A program made the position numbers and the translations under genes. From Aurantimonas endophytica (GTDB taxonomy: Bacteria; Pseudomonadota; Alphaproteobacteria; Rhizobiales; Rhizobiaceae): 64,000 bases of DNA. A model generated the notes under the pieces. That model was not told where the DNA came from, made no database searches, and was given only the letters and a program-made list of their open reading frames with translations. This document shows, piece after piece, positions 63,759 through 64,000 of the stretch; the first letter of the stretch is position 1; each line of letters opens with the position of its first letter. The stretch is taken from assembly GCF_014196845.1 (NCBI RefSeq), contig NZ_JACIEM010000003.1, positions 62,001-126,000 of the forward strand, in the 5' to 3' direction.

Positions 63759-64000
63759 GGCGCCCGAGCCTCCGCAACGTAGCGCCCGGAGCCGGCGGCG
63801 ATCCAGCGCGCCAGCGTTTCCCGCTCGGCGGGCTCCAGCCCGGTGACGTTGCCGGGCGGCATCGCGACGCTGCGCACCGCCTGGCGGTCGATCAGCGCGG
63901 CGTAGTGGATGATGTCGTCGCGGCTCTCCAGCCTGATGTCCTTCGGCGCGTGGCCGATCCCGGGCCAGAGCGGCTCGGCCGCATGGCACATCGAGCAGCG
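63755..64000 (-). CDS. puuD: Membrane urate hydroxylase PuuD, C-terminal cytochrome c domain (cut by window edge)
   Basis: Only the last 81 residues are visible, ending at 63755. They carry a haem c site, CSMCHAAEPLWPGI, followed by PKDIRLESRDDIIHYAALIDRQAVRSVAMPPGNVTGLEPAERETLARWIAAG, a class I cytochrome c fold with the MPPG methionine ligand. This matches the cytochrome domain that ends PuuD-type membrane urate hydroxylases, where it passes electrons from urate oxidation to the respiratory chain. The neighbouring guanine deaminase gene supports the call. Another cytochrome c protein is possible until the upstream part is seen. Confidence 0.75.
   Translation of the reverse strand, partial: RCSMCHAAEPLWPGIGHAPKDIRLESRDDIIHYAALIDRQAVRSVAMPPGNVTGLEPAERETLARWIAAGSGRYVAEARAP

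Noticed and set aside
60228-63782. 1184-codon open frame on the plus strand
   Set aside because: Antisense to glgE, the FAH gene and guaD at once; composition is that of a shadow frame.

Overview
The window is GC-rich, densely coded chromosomal DNA from an alphaproteobacterium, most likely of the order Hyphomicrobiales (Rhizobiales). This rests on a SUV3-like helicase next to an S4 protein and a 7Fe ferredoxin (fdxA), PhaR opposite phaA-phaB, a ThuA/ThuB pair, a DUF1217 protein, and GGAAC-type (EcfG, general stress response) promoters. The genus cannot be fixed from the sequence. I see no tRNA, rRNA, CRISPR array, insertion sequence or prophage.

Layout. 1-0.7 kb: 5' part of a DEAD-box RNA helicase gene. 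0.9-9.1 kb: a tightly overlapped minus-strand operon for a peptide/nickel-type ABC importer, with an amidase and an AtzG-like small subunit between the two ATPase genes and a RidA-like deaminase gene at the end. 9.3-15.5 kb: an NTF2-like protein, a small membrane protein, fdxA, an Hsp15-like S4 protein, a large SUV3-like helicase and a phosphatase-fold protein lacking its catalytic cysteine. 15.7-15.83 kb: a probable stress-regulated small RNA with two C-rich hairpin loops. 15.9-27.9 kb: housekeeping genes (DMT transporter, pyruvate carboxylase, DeoR regulator with MFS transporter, two DUF3309-type mini-proteins, ispG, lytic transglycosylase, polyprenyl synthase, mtgA, rpmF). 28-31 kb: phaR, phaA and phaB of polyhydroxybutyrate metabolism, then a PepSY-type periplasmic protein. 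31.6-33.8 kb: a multi-repeat DUF1217 protein.

33.9-61.2 kb is a storage-carbohydrate island. One block is treZ-malQ-treY followed by thuA-thuB; the other is glgE-treS/pep2-glgB. Together they could interconvert alpha-glucan, maltose-1-phosphate, maltose and trehalose in both directions, with ThuA/ThuB offering trehalose breakdown. Between the blocks sits the most unusual group: a zinc metallopeptidase gene divergent from a transglutaminase-DUF2126 amidoligase fusion, a voltage-gated-channel gene on the opposite strand, a circularly permuted ATP-grasp/Alpha-E fusion and a second transglutaminase. This matches a predicted but functionally uncharacterised peptide-synthesis or peptide-tagging system. 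A diguanylate cyclase and thiD follow.

61.3-64 kb: an FAH-family hydrolase, guanine deaminase and the cytochrome c end of a membrane urate hydroxylase, probably the edge of a purine-catabolism locus.
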